Source: Polynucleobacter sp. MG-5-Ahmo-C2
GTDB taxonomy: Bacteria > Pseudomonadota > Gammaproteobacteria > Burkholderiales > Burkholderiaceae
Direction of reading: 5' to 3'
Length of the DNA: 64,000 bases
Assembly (NCBI RefSeq): GCF_018687735.1
Contig: NZ_CP061304.1
Span: 1,054,001-1,118,000 of the forward strand
Positions 8,857 to 17,778 of the stretch are shown piece after piece; position 1 is the stretch's first letter; every line of letters begins with the position of its first letter. Under the pieces are notes generated by a model that saw only the letters and a program-made list of their open reading frames with translations, did not search any database and was not told the origin of the DNA. Made by a program: the position numbers and the translations under genes.

Positions 8857-9231
8857 TTAGGAAGCGGACTTTTGCAGTGCAGATGCAATCGTGCTGAGGA
8901 AGTCTTTAAACCCGATGGGTTTCTCTATTAGGCTATTAAAACCAGCATCCATAATGGCTTGCTTGTCCTCTTGCATGACTGAAGCAGTAAAAGCAATCAC
9001 AGGAATGGCAGCATAGCGATTATCAGAGCGCATAAGCTTCAAACAATCAAAACCACTCATACCAGGCAGCTGAATATCCATTAATACCAAATCTGGAACT
9101 TGCTTTTCAAGTTGTCCTTGTAAATCCTCGCCACAGTCAATTTCACTGGTCTCGTAACCTGAAGACTGCAAAATGTCTTTAGCCAAACTCAAATTTAACA
9201 GGCTGTCATCGACTATTAATACATGGGTCAT
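8857..9231 (-). CDS. Single-domain CheY-like response regulator
   Basis: 124 residues, one receiver domain only. The acidic pair is at D8/D9 ('IVDDS'), the phosphoacceptor Asp is at 52 ('LMDIQLPG'), then the Thr of 'AFTAS' and the Lys of 'EKPIG'. With no output domain it probably relays phosphate or binds a target. Its ATG overlaps the stop of the upstream histidine kinase gene by four bases, so it is translationally coupled and likely that kinase's substrate. The sequence is closer to DivK-type receivers (MDIQLPGMSG) than to chemotaxis CheY. Confidence 0.85.
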   Translation of the reverse strand: MTHVLIVDDSLLNLSLAKDILQSSGYETSEIDCGEDLQGQLEKQVPDLVLMDIQLPGMSGFDCLKLMRSDNRYAAIPVIAFTASVMQEDKQAIMDAGFNSLIEKPIGFKDFLSTIASALQKSAS

Positions 9232-11075
9232 TCTGAAGCCTTTGATTCCACTTTAGGAATAAAGAATGTAAAGCTCGAGCCCTCACCCAATGCTGAGTCA
9301 AGCTTGAGCCAACCATTTTGTAGATCAATCAGGCGTTTCACAATCGCTAAGCCAAGGCCAGTACCCTCAAGCTTTCTGGTGTAATTATTTTCAACCTGCT
9401 TAAATTCTTCAAAAATCTTCTCTTGATCCTTAGGAGCAATGCCAATGCCAGAGTCCTTAACTATGACATGGATGCCAGCCTCAGTACTTTCTGCTTGCAC
9501 CACAATCTCACCACCTTCAGGGGTAAATTTAACAGCGTTAGTTAAAAGATTGAGCAAGATTTGTTTCATTTTTCGCTCATCAGCATAGATCAGGTTTTCA
9601 CCTTCGCCAATATAAACATGGAGTTTTAATTTATTCTTCTTGACTCGTTCAGACACAATCGCGACACAAGATTGAATGGCTTTATTGAGTGAAAAAATTT
9701 CCCTGAAGACATTGACTTCACCAGATTCAATCTTAGATAGATCCAAAATATCATTGATTAAATCCAGCAGATGTTTGCCTGAGTTATAAATATTTTTGAC
9801 ATATTCAGTCTGTTTGGGATTGATATCACCAAAGATTTTTTCTTTGAGAAGCTCTGAGAATCCAATAATGGAATTGAGGGGGGTTCTCAGCTCATGCGAC
9901 ATATTGGCTAAGAACTCAGATTTATGTCGATTTGCATTTTCTAATAAAAGATTACTTTCTTGTAAGCGAATTTGATTTTTCTCAAGCTCCAAAGTGCGCT
10001 CACGCACCTTACTATCAAGCTCCAAGTTCTGATTCTCAATAATTTTCTGGGACTCTCTTAGAGCACTTTCAGCCTTACTAATTTGAATCAGCTCATTATG
10101 AATTTGCTGATTCCGATTCAAAATCATTTTGATAAAAATGAATAGCAAGATTAAGTTGAGAATGGCGATCAGCCAAATTGAATAGAGCGCTCTGAGCCAG
10201 GTCTTGAGGTAGATAGTGTCAGCAACTACGGGCGTAACAATAAAAGGGAAATTGGCTACGCGCCTTGGAGCCACGATGCGAACCTCAGAAAGTCCATCTT
10301 GAATGACCCTCTGAGAACTCACTTCTGCAACCACGTGATCAATCCCTTGTTCTGACATCAGTTTCTTAGTGCTACTGGTCAAAATTTGTTTACCAACTAA
10401 ATCTTCCTTAAAGGGATATGAGGTCATTAAAGAGAAATCGTCGCGATACAAGGCAACCGAGGCACCATCCCCTAGATTGCTAATCACCTTCTTATAGAAT
10501 TCAGAAAAATTCTCTGCTGAGACTCCAATTTGTAAAGTGCCAATAAAATCTCCATTGGTAGACTGCAGTCTCTTAGCTACATAAAATACCCATTTACCGG
10601 TGCCTTTATTTTTAACAGGGATACTGAAATAAATTTTCGCTTCTGGGTGGTCTCTAAGCCACTGAAAATAATCACGCTCCGATAAGTTAATTGATGGTGG
10701 CGGATAAGATCTTGAGAAATTAGCCACGCTTCCATCTACTAGAGCAATTGAGGCCACATCAATTAAGGGGTTTGAACTAATTTTTTCCGCAAGCAATAAG
10801 TGCACTGCTTTTTGGGAGGCATATTGCTTTAATGCTGCCTCACTAGTAAGACTACTTTGCGGCAAGGCACTATAAATACTCTTGAGCGCAACTTCTGCCG
10901 AGATAAACGTTTGCGCCGCGTGCTCTGATAATGTCAGGGAGATATTATCTGTTTGTTTCTTCCAGTCTGATTCCGCATTGAATTTCAAATAAAAACTGGC
11001 GGCTATAGCAATCGCAACAATTAACAAACCCAGCGCTACACCAGAGGCGATAATAACTAAGCGGTTACTTTTCAA
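9228..11075 (-). CDS. Membrane sensor histidine kinase with Cache-type periplasmic domain
   Basis: 615 residues. The first membrane helix lies at about 7-29, followed by a periplasmic region of about 255 residues with dCache-like character ('SLVDGSVANFSRS'-like pattern, then 'RDYFQWLRDHPEAKIYFS' and 'GTLQIGV'). The second membrane helix is at about 292-315. A coiled-coil linker leads to HisKA with 'NMSHELRTPLNSIIGFS' and HATPase with 'NLLTNAVKF', 'DSGIGIAP' and 'GTGLGLAI'. It should sense a small external ligand and pass phosphate to the coupled receiver (8857-9231). It belongs to the five-gene signalling operon and starts about 40 bases after the GAF gene. Confidence 0.85.
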   Translation of the reverse strand: MKSNRLVIIASGVALGLLIVAIAIAASFYLKFNAESDWKKQTDNISLTLSEHAAQTFISAEVALKSIYSALPQSSLTSEAALKQYASQKAVHLLLAEKISSNPLIDVASIALVDGSVANFSRSYPPPSINLSERDYFQWLRDHPEAKIYFSIPVKNKGTGKWVFYVAKRLQSTNGDFIGTLQIGVSAENFSEFYKKVISNLGDGASVALYRDDFSLMTSYPFKEDLVGKQILTSSTKKLMSEQGIDHVVAEVSSQRVIQDGLSEVRIVAPRRVANFPFIVTPVVADTIYLKTWLRALYSIWLIAILNLILLFIFIKMILNRNQQIHNELIQISKAESALRESQKIIENQNLELDSKVRERTLELEKNQIRLQESNLLLENANRHKSEFLANMSHELRTPLNSIIGFSELLKEKIFGDINPKQTEYVKNIYNSGKHLLDLINDILDLSKIESGEVNVFREIFSLNKAIQSCVAIVSERVKKNKLKLHVYIGEGENLIYADERKMKQILLNLLTNAVKFTPEGGEIVVQAESTEAGIHVIVKDSGIGIAPKDQEKIFEEFKQVENNYTRKLEGTGLGLAIVKRLIDLQNGWLKLDSALGEGSSFTFFIPKVESKASE

Positions 11076-11116
11076 TTGATCGCCTGCAATTCAGAGATTT
11101 TTTGGGACTATCACGC

Positions 11117-11611
11117 TTAGCCGGCAAAGTGAGATATGAGCTCTTGCTCAACTACCAGCGCAAGATCTTTTAGATGTTCCTGCTCTTTTTCAGAAAATAT
11201 TCTTGGCTCAGTATCGATAATGCAGAGCGTGCCAGCGGCCAAACCGCCGGGTAGATAAAGCGGTATTCCAGCATAGAAACGGATAAATGGTTTGCCAATC
11301 ACTAAAGGGTTATCTTTAAAGCGGCTATCCTCTAGTGCATTAGGGATCAGAAAAATACCCTCACCTAAAATCGCATGCCCACAAAAAGAAATATCCCGCG
11401 GGGTTTCTGAGGCATCTAAACCGCAACTGGATTTAAACCACTGCCGGTCTTTATCAACCAATGAAACGAGTGCAATCGGTACATTAAATACGGATCGCGC
11501 TAATTTAGTAACCCGATCAAAACGCTCTTCAGGTTCAGTATCTAGAATTTCTAACTGGCGCAAGCCGGCAAGTCTTTCTGCTTCATTTTGCGGATTTTCG
11601 GGTGTCTGCAT
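11117..11611 (-). CDS. GAF-domain protein
   Basis: 164 residues forming a single GAF domain. It opens with 'ENEAERLAGLRQLEILDT'-type sequence (NEAERL..L..L.ILDT.PE.RFD), the standard start of small GAF sensors placed before kinases and cyclases, and includes 'SLVDKDRQWFKS', 'FCGHAI' and 'GTLCIID'. There is no output domain. It sits between the response regulator-cyclase fusion and the Cache kinase, 35-40 bases from each, so it probably acts in the same pathway as a ligand- or redox-sensing subunit. The ligand is unknown. Confidence 0.75.
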   Translation of the reverse strand: MQTPENPQNEAERLAGLRQLEILDTEPEERFDRVTKLARSVFNVPIALVSLVDKDRQWFKSSCGLDASETPRDISFCGHAILGEGIFLIPNALEDSRFKDNPLVIGKPFIRFYAGIPLYLPGGLAAGTLCIIDTEPRIFSEKEQEHLKDLALVVEQELISHFAG

Positions 11612-11646
11612 TTCTTACTCCCAATCAAATGGATTGAAGTGGATTG

Positions 11647-12756
11647 CTACTGAGCGATTTTGAAAGCCTCAATGGACTTATCAATATCTTTAAACATAAT
11701 AGACCCACGGGGTTTAACACCAGAATCTGCATTTAAGCGAGACTGAGTCCGCATATCCAAGAGGATTTCACCAGCCCTGGCTTCACGGCATAACCGAGAA
11801 ACAATTTCAGTGACTGCGCCAATCGCTGTATAGTCCTCCCGCCCTTCAAAACCCATCATACCCAAGGTGGCAAAGCCAGTTGCAACACCAACCCCTAGTG
11901 ATAGAGATGGGTTGTAGCCCTTTTGGACCCAGCGAGTTTTGAGATTACTAAAAGCAGTTTGAAATCGTTTTGCAAGATTGATTGCCTGCATTGGGGCGTT
12001 ATCAACTGGAATGGGATCATTAAAAAAGATAACGATTTCATCGCATGAAAAACGCTGTACCGTACCGTTAAATTGACTAATGAGTTTGCCTAGAATTTGA
12101 TGAAACTCACTCAGAATGATCATGACCTCTTCAGGCTCTCTTTCCATTACCAAATTACCAAAGCCACGCAACTCAAAAAACACAATGGTGATTTCTTTAC
12201 GATGCGGCTGTAATATATCTTCTTGTTTATCAGCCACAATTTTGGTGGCGACTTCAGTGGGCAAGGATCTCTTTAACTTATTCAAGCTTTCGATTTCTTG
12301 TACTTGCTGCGCTACTTTCTTCTCTAAATCTTGATTGAGTTGCAGTAACTCACTATTTTTATCAGCAATCTCTTTTTGCAAGCCGGCAATGCGCAGCAAG
12401 GAATCGACGCGCGCCAGTAACTCGGCCTGATTAATCGGTTTGCTTAAAAAGTCATCTGCTCCAGCTTCTATGCCCTTGACCTTCTCACTGGAAGGATCAA
12501 GCGCTGTCAGCATGACCACTGGCAGCAATGCAGTTTGTGGTTTCTGACGGATAGCTTGGCACACTTCATATCCAGACATCTCCGGCATCATCACATCTAG
12601 CACCACGAGATCTGGAATGGATTCCTCTATTGACTTAAGAGCCTCGGCCCCACTAGATGCCGCTTTTACAGCGTAGTCACGGCTCTCCAATACAGCCTTT
12701 AATAAATCAATATTTTCGGCAGTATCATCAACAATTAGGATATTGGTAGGTTTCAT
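11647..12756 (-). CDS. Response regulator fused to a degenerate class III cyclase domain
   Basis: 369 residues. A receiver domain (1-125) has its phosphoacceptor Asp at 54 ('VVLDVMMPEMSG') and the conserved Lys in 'LSKPI'. A short coiled coil (about 130-165) leads to a class III nucleotide cyclase domain (about 185-350). Several catalytic positions look altered. The first metal Asp, expected in 'FSDIRGFT', is in 'FFELRGFG' with Glu. The later 'GDTVNxAxRL' motif reads 'GAVTEIVSRL', lacking Asp and Asn. The second metal Asp ('CDEIVIFF') is kept. The domain may therefore be inactive or altered in substrate. It is the first gene of the minus-strand signalling operon. Confidence 0.8.
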   Translation of the reverse strand: MKPTNILIVDDTAENIDLLKAVLESRDYAVKAASSGAEALKSIEESIPDLVVLDVMMPEMSGYEVCQAIRQKPQTALLPVVMLTALDPSSEKVKGIEAGADDFLSKPINQAELLARVDSLLRIAGLQKEIADKNSELLQLNQDLEKKVAQQVQEIESLNKLKRSLPTEVATKIVADKQEDILQPHRKEITIVFFELRGFGNLVMEREPEEVMIILSEFHQILGKLISQFNGTVQRFSCDEIVIFFNDPIPVDNAPMQAINLAKRFQTAFSNLKTRWVQKGYNPSLSLGVGVATGFATLGMMGFEGREDYTAIGAVTEIVSRLCREARAGEILLDMRTQSRLNADSGVKPRGSIMFKDIDKSIEAFKIAQ

Positions 12757-12883
12757 AGCTTAGTGACTGATTTATATAGGAAATTTAGACCGAATAGGCG
12801 ATTTTCACCTCATTCTATTATATTATCTTTGCAGCATTATTGAATGTTTTGAAGTCGCACCAATCTGGTTACTGGAGGAGCAC

Positions 12884-13129
12884 ATGCAAAAAGTATTTTT
12901 TATCCGCGCAGAATGGGACAACGATGCGAGTATCTGGTCTGCGACCTCAGATGATGTGCAGGGATTAGCAACCGAGGCTGACTCGATTGAAATCCTCTTT
13001 AATAAGCTCTCTTCCATGATTCCAGAACTCATGCTTTTGAATAAACTGACTGACCAAGCTGAAATTGTGTATGAAGTGCTAGCCCGTAAATCCTCAATAG
13101 CTCACATACCATCTGAGGCGTCATCATGA
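12884..13129 (+). CDS. DUF1902 (HicB-like) antitoxin
   Basis: 81 residues with a strong ribosome site (GGAGGAG) directly before the ATG. The sequence 'FFIRAEWDNDASIWSATSDDVQGLATEADS' has the HicB-type partial RNase H fold seen in DUF1902 proteins (Ax-W-D-x-x-x-x-x-W-x-A-x-S-x-D-x-x-GL). There is no DNA-binding domain at the C-terminus. It overlaps the downstream HicA-like gene by four bases (ATGA). The order antitoxin-then-toxin is common for DUF1902 pairs. The expected role is to bind and silence the toxin. Confidence 0.75.
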   Translation: MQKVFFIRAEWDNDASIWSATSDDVQGLATEADSIEILFNKLSSMIPELMLLNKLTDQAEIVYEVLARKSSIAHIPSEASS

Positions 13130-13389
13130 CTAAAGTTATCGGATCTTATCGAGGCAACTCTTTTTCTTCAGATTTACTGGCAATACTGAAAGAGGCTGGC
13201 TGCAACTATCATGCGCCAGCTCACCGTGGTAACCACGATATTTGGTTCTCACCAATTACAGGGATTTATTTTCCATTTGATAGCAAAATACTCTCGCACC
13301 ATACTGCTAATGCCATTTTAAAGATTGCCGGCCTTCCGGAACAATTTGTTGCTCATCAAGAAGAAGATTCCGAAGAAAACCCAGACTAA
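13126..13389 (+). CDS. HicA-like mRNA interferase toxin
   Basis: 87 residues. The core has the HicA double-stranded-RNA-binding-like fold pattern: 'LLAILKEAGCNYH' helix, 'RGNHDIWFSP' with the His proposed to be catalytic, and 'HHTANAILKIAGLP' for the C-terminal helix. HicA toxins cleave mRNA and are neutralised by the partner made from the overlapping gene upstream. The typical toxin has GxH-x-x-W; here it is GNHDIW, which fits. A short acidic tail (EEDSEENPD) ends it. It is convergent with the giant flagellin gene, five bases away. Confidence 0.75.
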   Translation: MTKVIGSYRGNSFSSDLLAILKEAGCNYHAPAHRGNHDIWFSPITGIYFPFDSKILSHHTANAILKIAGLPEQFVAHQEEDSEENPD

Positions 13390-13393
13390 GTTA

Positions 13394-16300
13394 TTACCTA
13401 AAAATTGACAGAAGAGAAGAGGCTGCAGAATTCAGCTGTGAAACTACCTGAAAGTCTAAACTTTGCTGAACACTTAATTTCTGTAGATCTGCTTGCAAAG
13501 CAGTCAAGTCAATATTTTGAATCTCATCCGCTGCAGCCTGCGAGCTTGTCTCTAATGCAGTGCTGCTATCAAACGCAGTAGTCAGATTGGTACTGGCAGC
13601 CGTCATAGATGCCTGAGTAGCAGAAATATGCGAAATAAATTCATTAATCAAGGTAATTGCTGTTGAGGCATTGTCCTCCCCGGAAATTACCCCAGTCACG
13701 CTGACAGCATCCATCGGTCCATAAGAAGCACCCGTTAATGTCAATACGTCACCAGAGCTGGTGGCATTGAAATCAGCGCTAAATGTGGAGCCAACAAAAG
13801 ATCCTAATGAAGAAGATGGATCGGTACCTGAAGTAATTTTGCTAGCAAAGATTGCAGCAACTTGCGTCGCCGTCAGAGATGACGCTGCAGTAAATTCTAA
13901 ATCACCAATAGTAAGATAATCGCCAGCATTCATAGCACTCAGAGTTACTGTCTGCTGGGCATATACACCTTCAGTCCCGGCAGAACCAGCTTCTACAATG
14001 TTAACGTTAGAGGATGATAAGGCTACTCTATTAGTAACAGCGCCACTTACTGTCACATTGTCCTTCGGTCCATTCGTTGAACCGGTTAAGGTCAGGACAT
14101 TGATAGCGCTGGTAGCAGTAAAGCCGCCAATAAATGAAGTGCTATTAAAAGATCCCAAGGAAGAATCTGGATTAGCGCCTGCAATCTTGCTAGCAAAGAT
14201 TTCCGCAACTTGTGTGCTGGTTAAATCCGCAGCTGCAGTTAAGGTTAAGCCGCCAATCGTAGCAGTATCACCCGCATTTAATTTATTTAGACTGACTGTC
14301 TGCCGAGCAAGCACACCTTCAGTCCCGGCAGAACCAGCTTCTACAATGTTAACGTTAGAGGATGATAAGGCTACTCTATTAGTAACAGCGCCACTTACTG
14401 TCACATTGTCCTTCGGTCCATTCGTTGAACCGGTTAAGGTCAGGACATTGATAGCGCTGGTAGCAGTAAAGCCGCCAATAAATGAAGTGCTATTAAAAGA
14501 TCCCAAGGAAGAATCTGGATTAGCGCCTGCAATCTTGCTAGCAAAGATTTCCGCAACTTGTGTGCTGGTTAAATCCGCAGCTGCAGTTAAGGTTAAGCCG
14601 CCAATCGTAGCAGTATCACCCGCATTTAATTTATTTAGACTGACTGTCTGCCGAGCAAGCACACCTTCAGTCCCGGCAGAACCAGCTTCTACAATGTTAA
14701 CGTTAGAGGATGATAAATATGCACTGCTATTGGTAATTGAACCTGAACTACCGCTTACCGATATTGCGCTTTGCGGTCCGTAATAAGTGCCCCTAATTGA
14801 TAAAGCGCCATTAGAGATAGTTCCAGGTGTGAAGTAATTGTAAAAATACCCACTAAAGTACCCTCCCGAAGGCGAACTGGAGGAGTTACTCATACGAGCA
14901 GAAAAATTGTTTGCCACAGTAGTGGCATTTACAAAACTGGTGGCTGTGAAAGTTAAGTTACCGCCAAGATTTACTGTTTCTCCAGTGAACATATCGTGAA
15001 ATTGCACAGTTTGTTGTGCATAAGCGCCAGCCGAACTATCAGTTCCGGTTACCAGCGTGGTAACGTCGGACGCACTTAAAGAAGTATTTCCACTTGCTCC
15101 AGTAACGCTACCGGATGCAGGAATTAAATCTTTGGACCCCGAACTAGAAGCATAGGCATAAAGTTGCCCATTGGTTATGTTGTAGGCATTCAAAGAGAAC
15201 TGCCCACTATAACTAAAGCTAGTTCCATTGAAGGAGCCTGCGCTTGATGGGGGATTTGAGTTGTATTGCTGTTTATTTAAAAATGCAATAGCAACCTCAG
15301 TTGCTGTCATATTTGAATTGGCTGTAAGGGTAAGCCCCCCTAAAGTTTCAGTTTCGCCAGCAGATAAAGCGCGCATCTGAATTAACTGCTGCGCATTGGT
15401 ACCTGAGGTGGATGAACTACCAGTTACTGAAGTAGTGACATCTGAGGCCTGGGTAATTGTTGCATTAGCAGTGCGACCACTAACGTCCAAAGTTCTAGCC
15501 CCATTAGAACTTCCCGTTAATGTCAAAACGCTAGATGCTACTGCACTAAAACTCCCTACAAAAGAACCACTAAAGCTACCATAATCACTGCCAGTATTTG
15601 AGTTAATTTTTGCAGCAAAGATACTAGCAAGTTCAGTCGGGGTTAAATTGCGGCTCGCCGTAAAGGTCAGACCACCTACCGTAGCAGTATCCCCGGCTAC
15701 AACCGGCGGAAATGATACCGCTATCAGCGCTGCTGAAGAATCGCTACCAAATGATCCGGATACATTTGATGAACTCAGCGGGGTTCTTGCTGATAAGGTT
15801 GCACCAACAGCAATAGAACTCATGGGTCCAGTAGTCGCGCCTGTAAACGTAACGCTACTACCCGATCCTGGGCTTGTTAGGTTATAGCCACCCTGAAAAC
15901 TACTGACACCAAATGATCCATAGCTACTAACGTAACTACTATTAGCAATCTTTTGATAAAAGATATTTGCTACTTCTGATGCAGTTAAATCGGAGTTGGC
16001 GGTAAATGTCAGACCACCTACTGTGGCAGAGTCGCCATTGGCCATGGCGTTAAAGCTGATACTTTGTTGGGCGTAGGTTCCCACCCCCTCATCAATACCT
16101 GTTACTGTTGATATTGTTGTCGTATCAATGTTGGCAACCGCAAAAGATAAAGCGTTGAGATCTGCCTGCAAGCTCTCAATATCAATACCCTGTACGGATA
16201 TAGTTTTATTATTTACACCATCCGATGAGCTCACCACAGAAAGAGTTTCATTGCCTGACAAGAGGTTATTGCCATTAATTCCTGTGGTAGCGGCAATTTT

Positions 16301-16654
16301 TGTTATCTCTGCATTTAATTTTGAAAAAGTGTTGTAAAGATTTGTTTGATCAGTGCCGTTGTAAAGACCGTTCGAGACTTGAGTTGCTAAAGATTGCATT
16401 TGGGTCAGAATCGATGCAATTGAACTTAAGCCGCTTTGGGCAACGCTAATAATGTTTGTCGCGTTTGTGATATTGCTTTGCACCCCTGATTGACTAGATG
16501 CTTGCGCAGATAATCTAGCAACAACGCTACTTTCTTCCGTGGACAGTGTGCGCTTGCCATCAGCGATCTGTGTGTGCGTTGTTACAAGACGTGCCTGAAC
16601 ATCATTGACTGCACTTTGCAGATTAGATGCTAAGGTAGCGATCGAATTATTCAT
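13394..16654 (-). CDS. Giant modular flagellin
   Basis: 1086 residues from the ATG at 16654, chosen because it gives MNNSIATLASNLQSAVND, matching the start of the flagellin at 50437; an in-frame ATG six codons upstream is less likely. The N-terminal D0/D1 part (about 1-175) and C-terminal part (about 985-1086, ending in SSLLSIFR) match the other flagellins here. Between them lie seven serine/threonine-rich modules of about 115 residues, each built on 'GDxxTIGGLTxTAxxxLTxxxVAxIF', then glycine/serine-rich strands and 'LTLTGxxxGP'. Two modules are identical in DNA. The modules probably form the exposed outer filament domain. It is transcribed in the same direction as flhDC and lies about 180 bases after flhC, with a terminator-like hairpin between. 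Confidence 0.85.
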   Translation of the reverse strand: MNNSIATLASNLQSAVNDVQARLVTTHTQIADGKRTLSTEESSVVARLSAQASSQSGVQSNITNATNIISVAQSGLSSIASILTQMQSLATQVSNGLYNGTDQTNLYNTFSKLNAEITKIAATTGINGNNLLSGNETLSVVSSSDGVNNKTISVQGIDIESLQADLNALSFAVANIDTTTISTVTGIDEGVGTYAQQSISFNAMANGDSATVGGLTFTANSDLTASEVANIFYQKIANSSYVSSYGSFGVSSFQGGYNLTSPGSGSSVTFTGATTGPMSSIAVGATLSARTPLSSSNVSGSFGSDSSAALIAVSFPPVVAGDTATVGGLTFTASRNLTPTELASIFAAKINSNTGSDYGSFSGSFVGSFSAVASSVLTLTGSSNGARTLDVSGRTANATITQASDVTTSVTGSSSTSGTNAQQLIQMRALSAGETETLGGLTLTANSNMTATEVAIAFLNKQQYNSNPPSSAGSFNGTSFSYSGQFSLNAYNITNGQLYAYASSSGSKDLIPASGSVTGASGNTSLSASDVTTLVTGTDSSAGAYAQQTVQFHDMFTGETVNLGGNLTFTATSFVNATTVANNFSARMSNSSSSPSGGYFSGYFYNYFTPGTISNGALSIRGTYYGPQSAISVSGSSGSITNSSAYLSSSNVNIVEAGSAGTEGVLARQTVSLNKLNAGDTATIGGLTLTAAADLTSTQVAEIFASKIAGANPDSSLGSFNSTSFIGGFTATSAINVLTLTGSTNGPKDNVTVSGAVTNRVALSSSNVNIVEAGSAGTEGVLARQTVSLNKLNAGDTATIGGLTLTAAADLTSTQVAEIFASKIAGANPDSSLGSFNSTSFIGGFTATSAINVLTLTGSTNGPKDNVTVSGAVTNRVALSSSNVNIVEAGSAGTEGVYAQQTVTLSAMNAGDYLTIGDLEFTAASSLTATQVAAIFASKITSGTDPSSSLGSFVGSTFSADFNATSSGDVLTLTGASYGPMDAVSVTGVISGEDNASTAITLINEFISHISATQASMTAASTNLTTAFDSSTALETSSQAAADEIQNIDLTALQADLQKLSVQQSLDFQVVSQLNSAASSLLSIFR
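13965..14660 (-). repeat. Two exact tandem copies of a 348-bp unit inside the giant flagellin
   Basis: The stretch 13965-14312 is repeated without any difference that I can see at 14313-14660, and the identity runs on for about 55 bases into a third partial copy. The unit is 116 codons, exactly one flagellin module, so the frame is kept. Complete identity at third codon positions, against clear divergence from the other modules, points to a recent duplication or ongoing gene conversion. Confidence 0.95.
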
Positions 16655-16733
16655 AGAAACAAAAAAACACAATAAAATTAATGGCTTAGCTAACTAATCC
16701 ATATTAATTAAATTATGTTTTTTTAATGGGTAG

Positions 16734-16755
16734 AAAAAAGGCACTTAATAGCCTT
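16734..16755 (-). terminator. Terminator-like hairpin between flhC and the giant flagellin gene
   Basis: On the minus strand AAGGC pairs with GCCTT across eight bases and is followed by a run of T (GCCTTTTTT). The stem is short, so termination would be partial. Its position implies that the giant flagellin can be transcribed apart from flhDC. Confidence 0.45.
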
Positions 16756-16790
16756 ATTTCCAAATCTCCACGAGGAATACTGCTTTGAGA

Positions 16791-16814
16791 AGGCTTTACA
16801 GCTTGGTAAAGCCT
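16791..16814. repeat. 9-bp perfect stem-loop after flhC
   Basis: AGGCTTTAC pairs with GTAAAGCCT across a six-base loop, 24 bases beyond the flhC stop codon. No T-run follows on the minus strand, so it may protect the mRNA 3' end rather than stop transcription. Confidence 0.5.
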
Positions 16815-16837
16815 ATTAATTCAAAAATCTTAGGCAG

Positions 16838-17401
16838 TTAGGCAGCTAGCAGATACTTCTTGTTCTTCTGGTACTTACCTGCTCTTGAGGGGACGTTGCA
16901 TAGATTGCACTCGTAGTCTTCGTGTAGGTCATACACATCAACTACAAACTTACCCTTGCAGCAAGAACACGTTTCAGTTTTGAGCAGTTTTTGCTCTACA
17001 AAACGAATGAGCGTCCATGCACGAATCAAGCTGATAACTGGCTCATCGCTGATCGGATGGTCGTCTGCCTGCTCAATGATGTGGTACTGCTCAAGGTAAA
17101 GTTGGTAGGACTTAATCAGCGCCTGAATACCAGTAACACCAGTATTCTCTTTTAAGAAATTGTAAATATTGAGAAATAAAGAAGAATGAATATTCGGTTG
17201 CCAAGTCAAAAACCAGTCGGTTGAGAATGGCAGCATGCCTTTTGGCGGCGAAATCCCTTTTAATTCTTTATAAAGCTTCGTCAAACGCTCGCGGGATAAA
17301 GAGGTGTGTGACTCCAGCAACTGTAAGCGGGCACCTAAATTAATTAACTGAATCGCTAATTGCAGCTGCTCAGTTTCACCAACAATGCTTTTGACTTTCA
17401 T
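16838..17401 (-). CDS. flhC: Flagellar master regulator subunit FlhC
   Basis: 187 residues, the usual FlhC length. The C-terminal zinc site is intact: Cys at 145 and 148 ('CSCC') and at 165 and 168 ('CNLC'), as in the FlhD4C2 structure. The N-terminal helix-rich region and 'IRAWTLIRFVEQKLL' fit the family. With FlhD it forms the hetero-oligomer that activates sigma-70-dependent promoters of early flagellar operons. It lies 44 bases after flhD in the same operon. Confidence 0.95.
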   Translation of the reverse strand: MKVKSIVGETEQLQLAIQLINLGARLQLLESHTSLSRERLTKLYKELKGISPPKGMLPFSTDWFLTWQPNIHSSLFLNIYNFLKENTGVTGIQALIKSYQLYLEQYHIIEQADDHPISDEPVISLIRAWTLIRFVEQKLLKTETCSCCKGKFVVDVYDLHEDYECNLCNVPSRAGKYQKNKKYLLAA

Positions 17402-17445
17402 ATTCTAAATTCCGCTTTCGCTAAAGATATTGGATATTGCAGAAC

Positions 17446-17778
17446 TTAGGCAATGGCTTCGGCTTTTTGGCCAGCCATCAAAATTGAACTGTGGACGATA
17501 GATTGGGATAAACCCTTAGTATTTTTGGTCAGCATACCCAACATAGCAGCATCATCAAAGCGAAAGCGCATCAACATCATGTTGGAGCTAGCCAGCTTAA
17601 TCAGTTGAGAATTGCTTAAATCCCCAATTAAATCAGCGATATCCTGGCTGACACCAAGGCGGAAAACAGCCTGATCCTTGTCTGCTTGAATCATCTGTTG
17701 AGCCAGCATCAAATAATTCAGATTCGCTTCACGAATTTCTGTCATAATGCTTTCTTGTGATTTATCAATCAGTTGCAT
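17446..17778 (-). CDS. flhD: Flagellar master regulator subunit FlhD
   Basis: 110 residues, similar to FlhD of other betaproteobacteria. 'EIREANLNYLMLAQQMIQADKDQAVFRLGVS' and 'LIKLASSNMMLMRFRFDD' are characteristic. FlhD carries the DNA-contacting helices of the FlhD4C2 activator. The first Met of the frame (17778) has no strong ribosome site; a second Met eleven codons later (MTEIREAN) would give the more usual N-terminus. It heads the flhDC operon; the gap upstream (17779-18173) presumably holds its promoter. Confidence 0.95.
   Translation of the reverse strand: MQLIDKSQESIMTEIREANLNYLMLAQQMIQADKDQAVFRLGVSQDIADLIGDLSNSQLIKLASSNMMLMRFRFDDAAMLGMLTKNTKGLSQSIVHSSILMAGQKAEAIA

Noticed and set aside
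13965..14660. CRISPR-like direct repeats
   Set aside because: Unit length 348 bp, no spacers, coding and in frame; the same holds for the 240-bp repeats at 52322-53216.
13998..14783. Plus-strand open frame of 261 codons with internal repeats
   Set aside because: Its repeats are only the reverse strand of the tandem flagellin modules; no ribosome site or independent signal.
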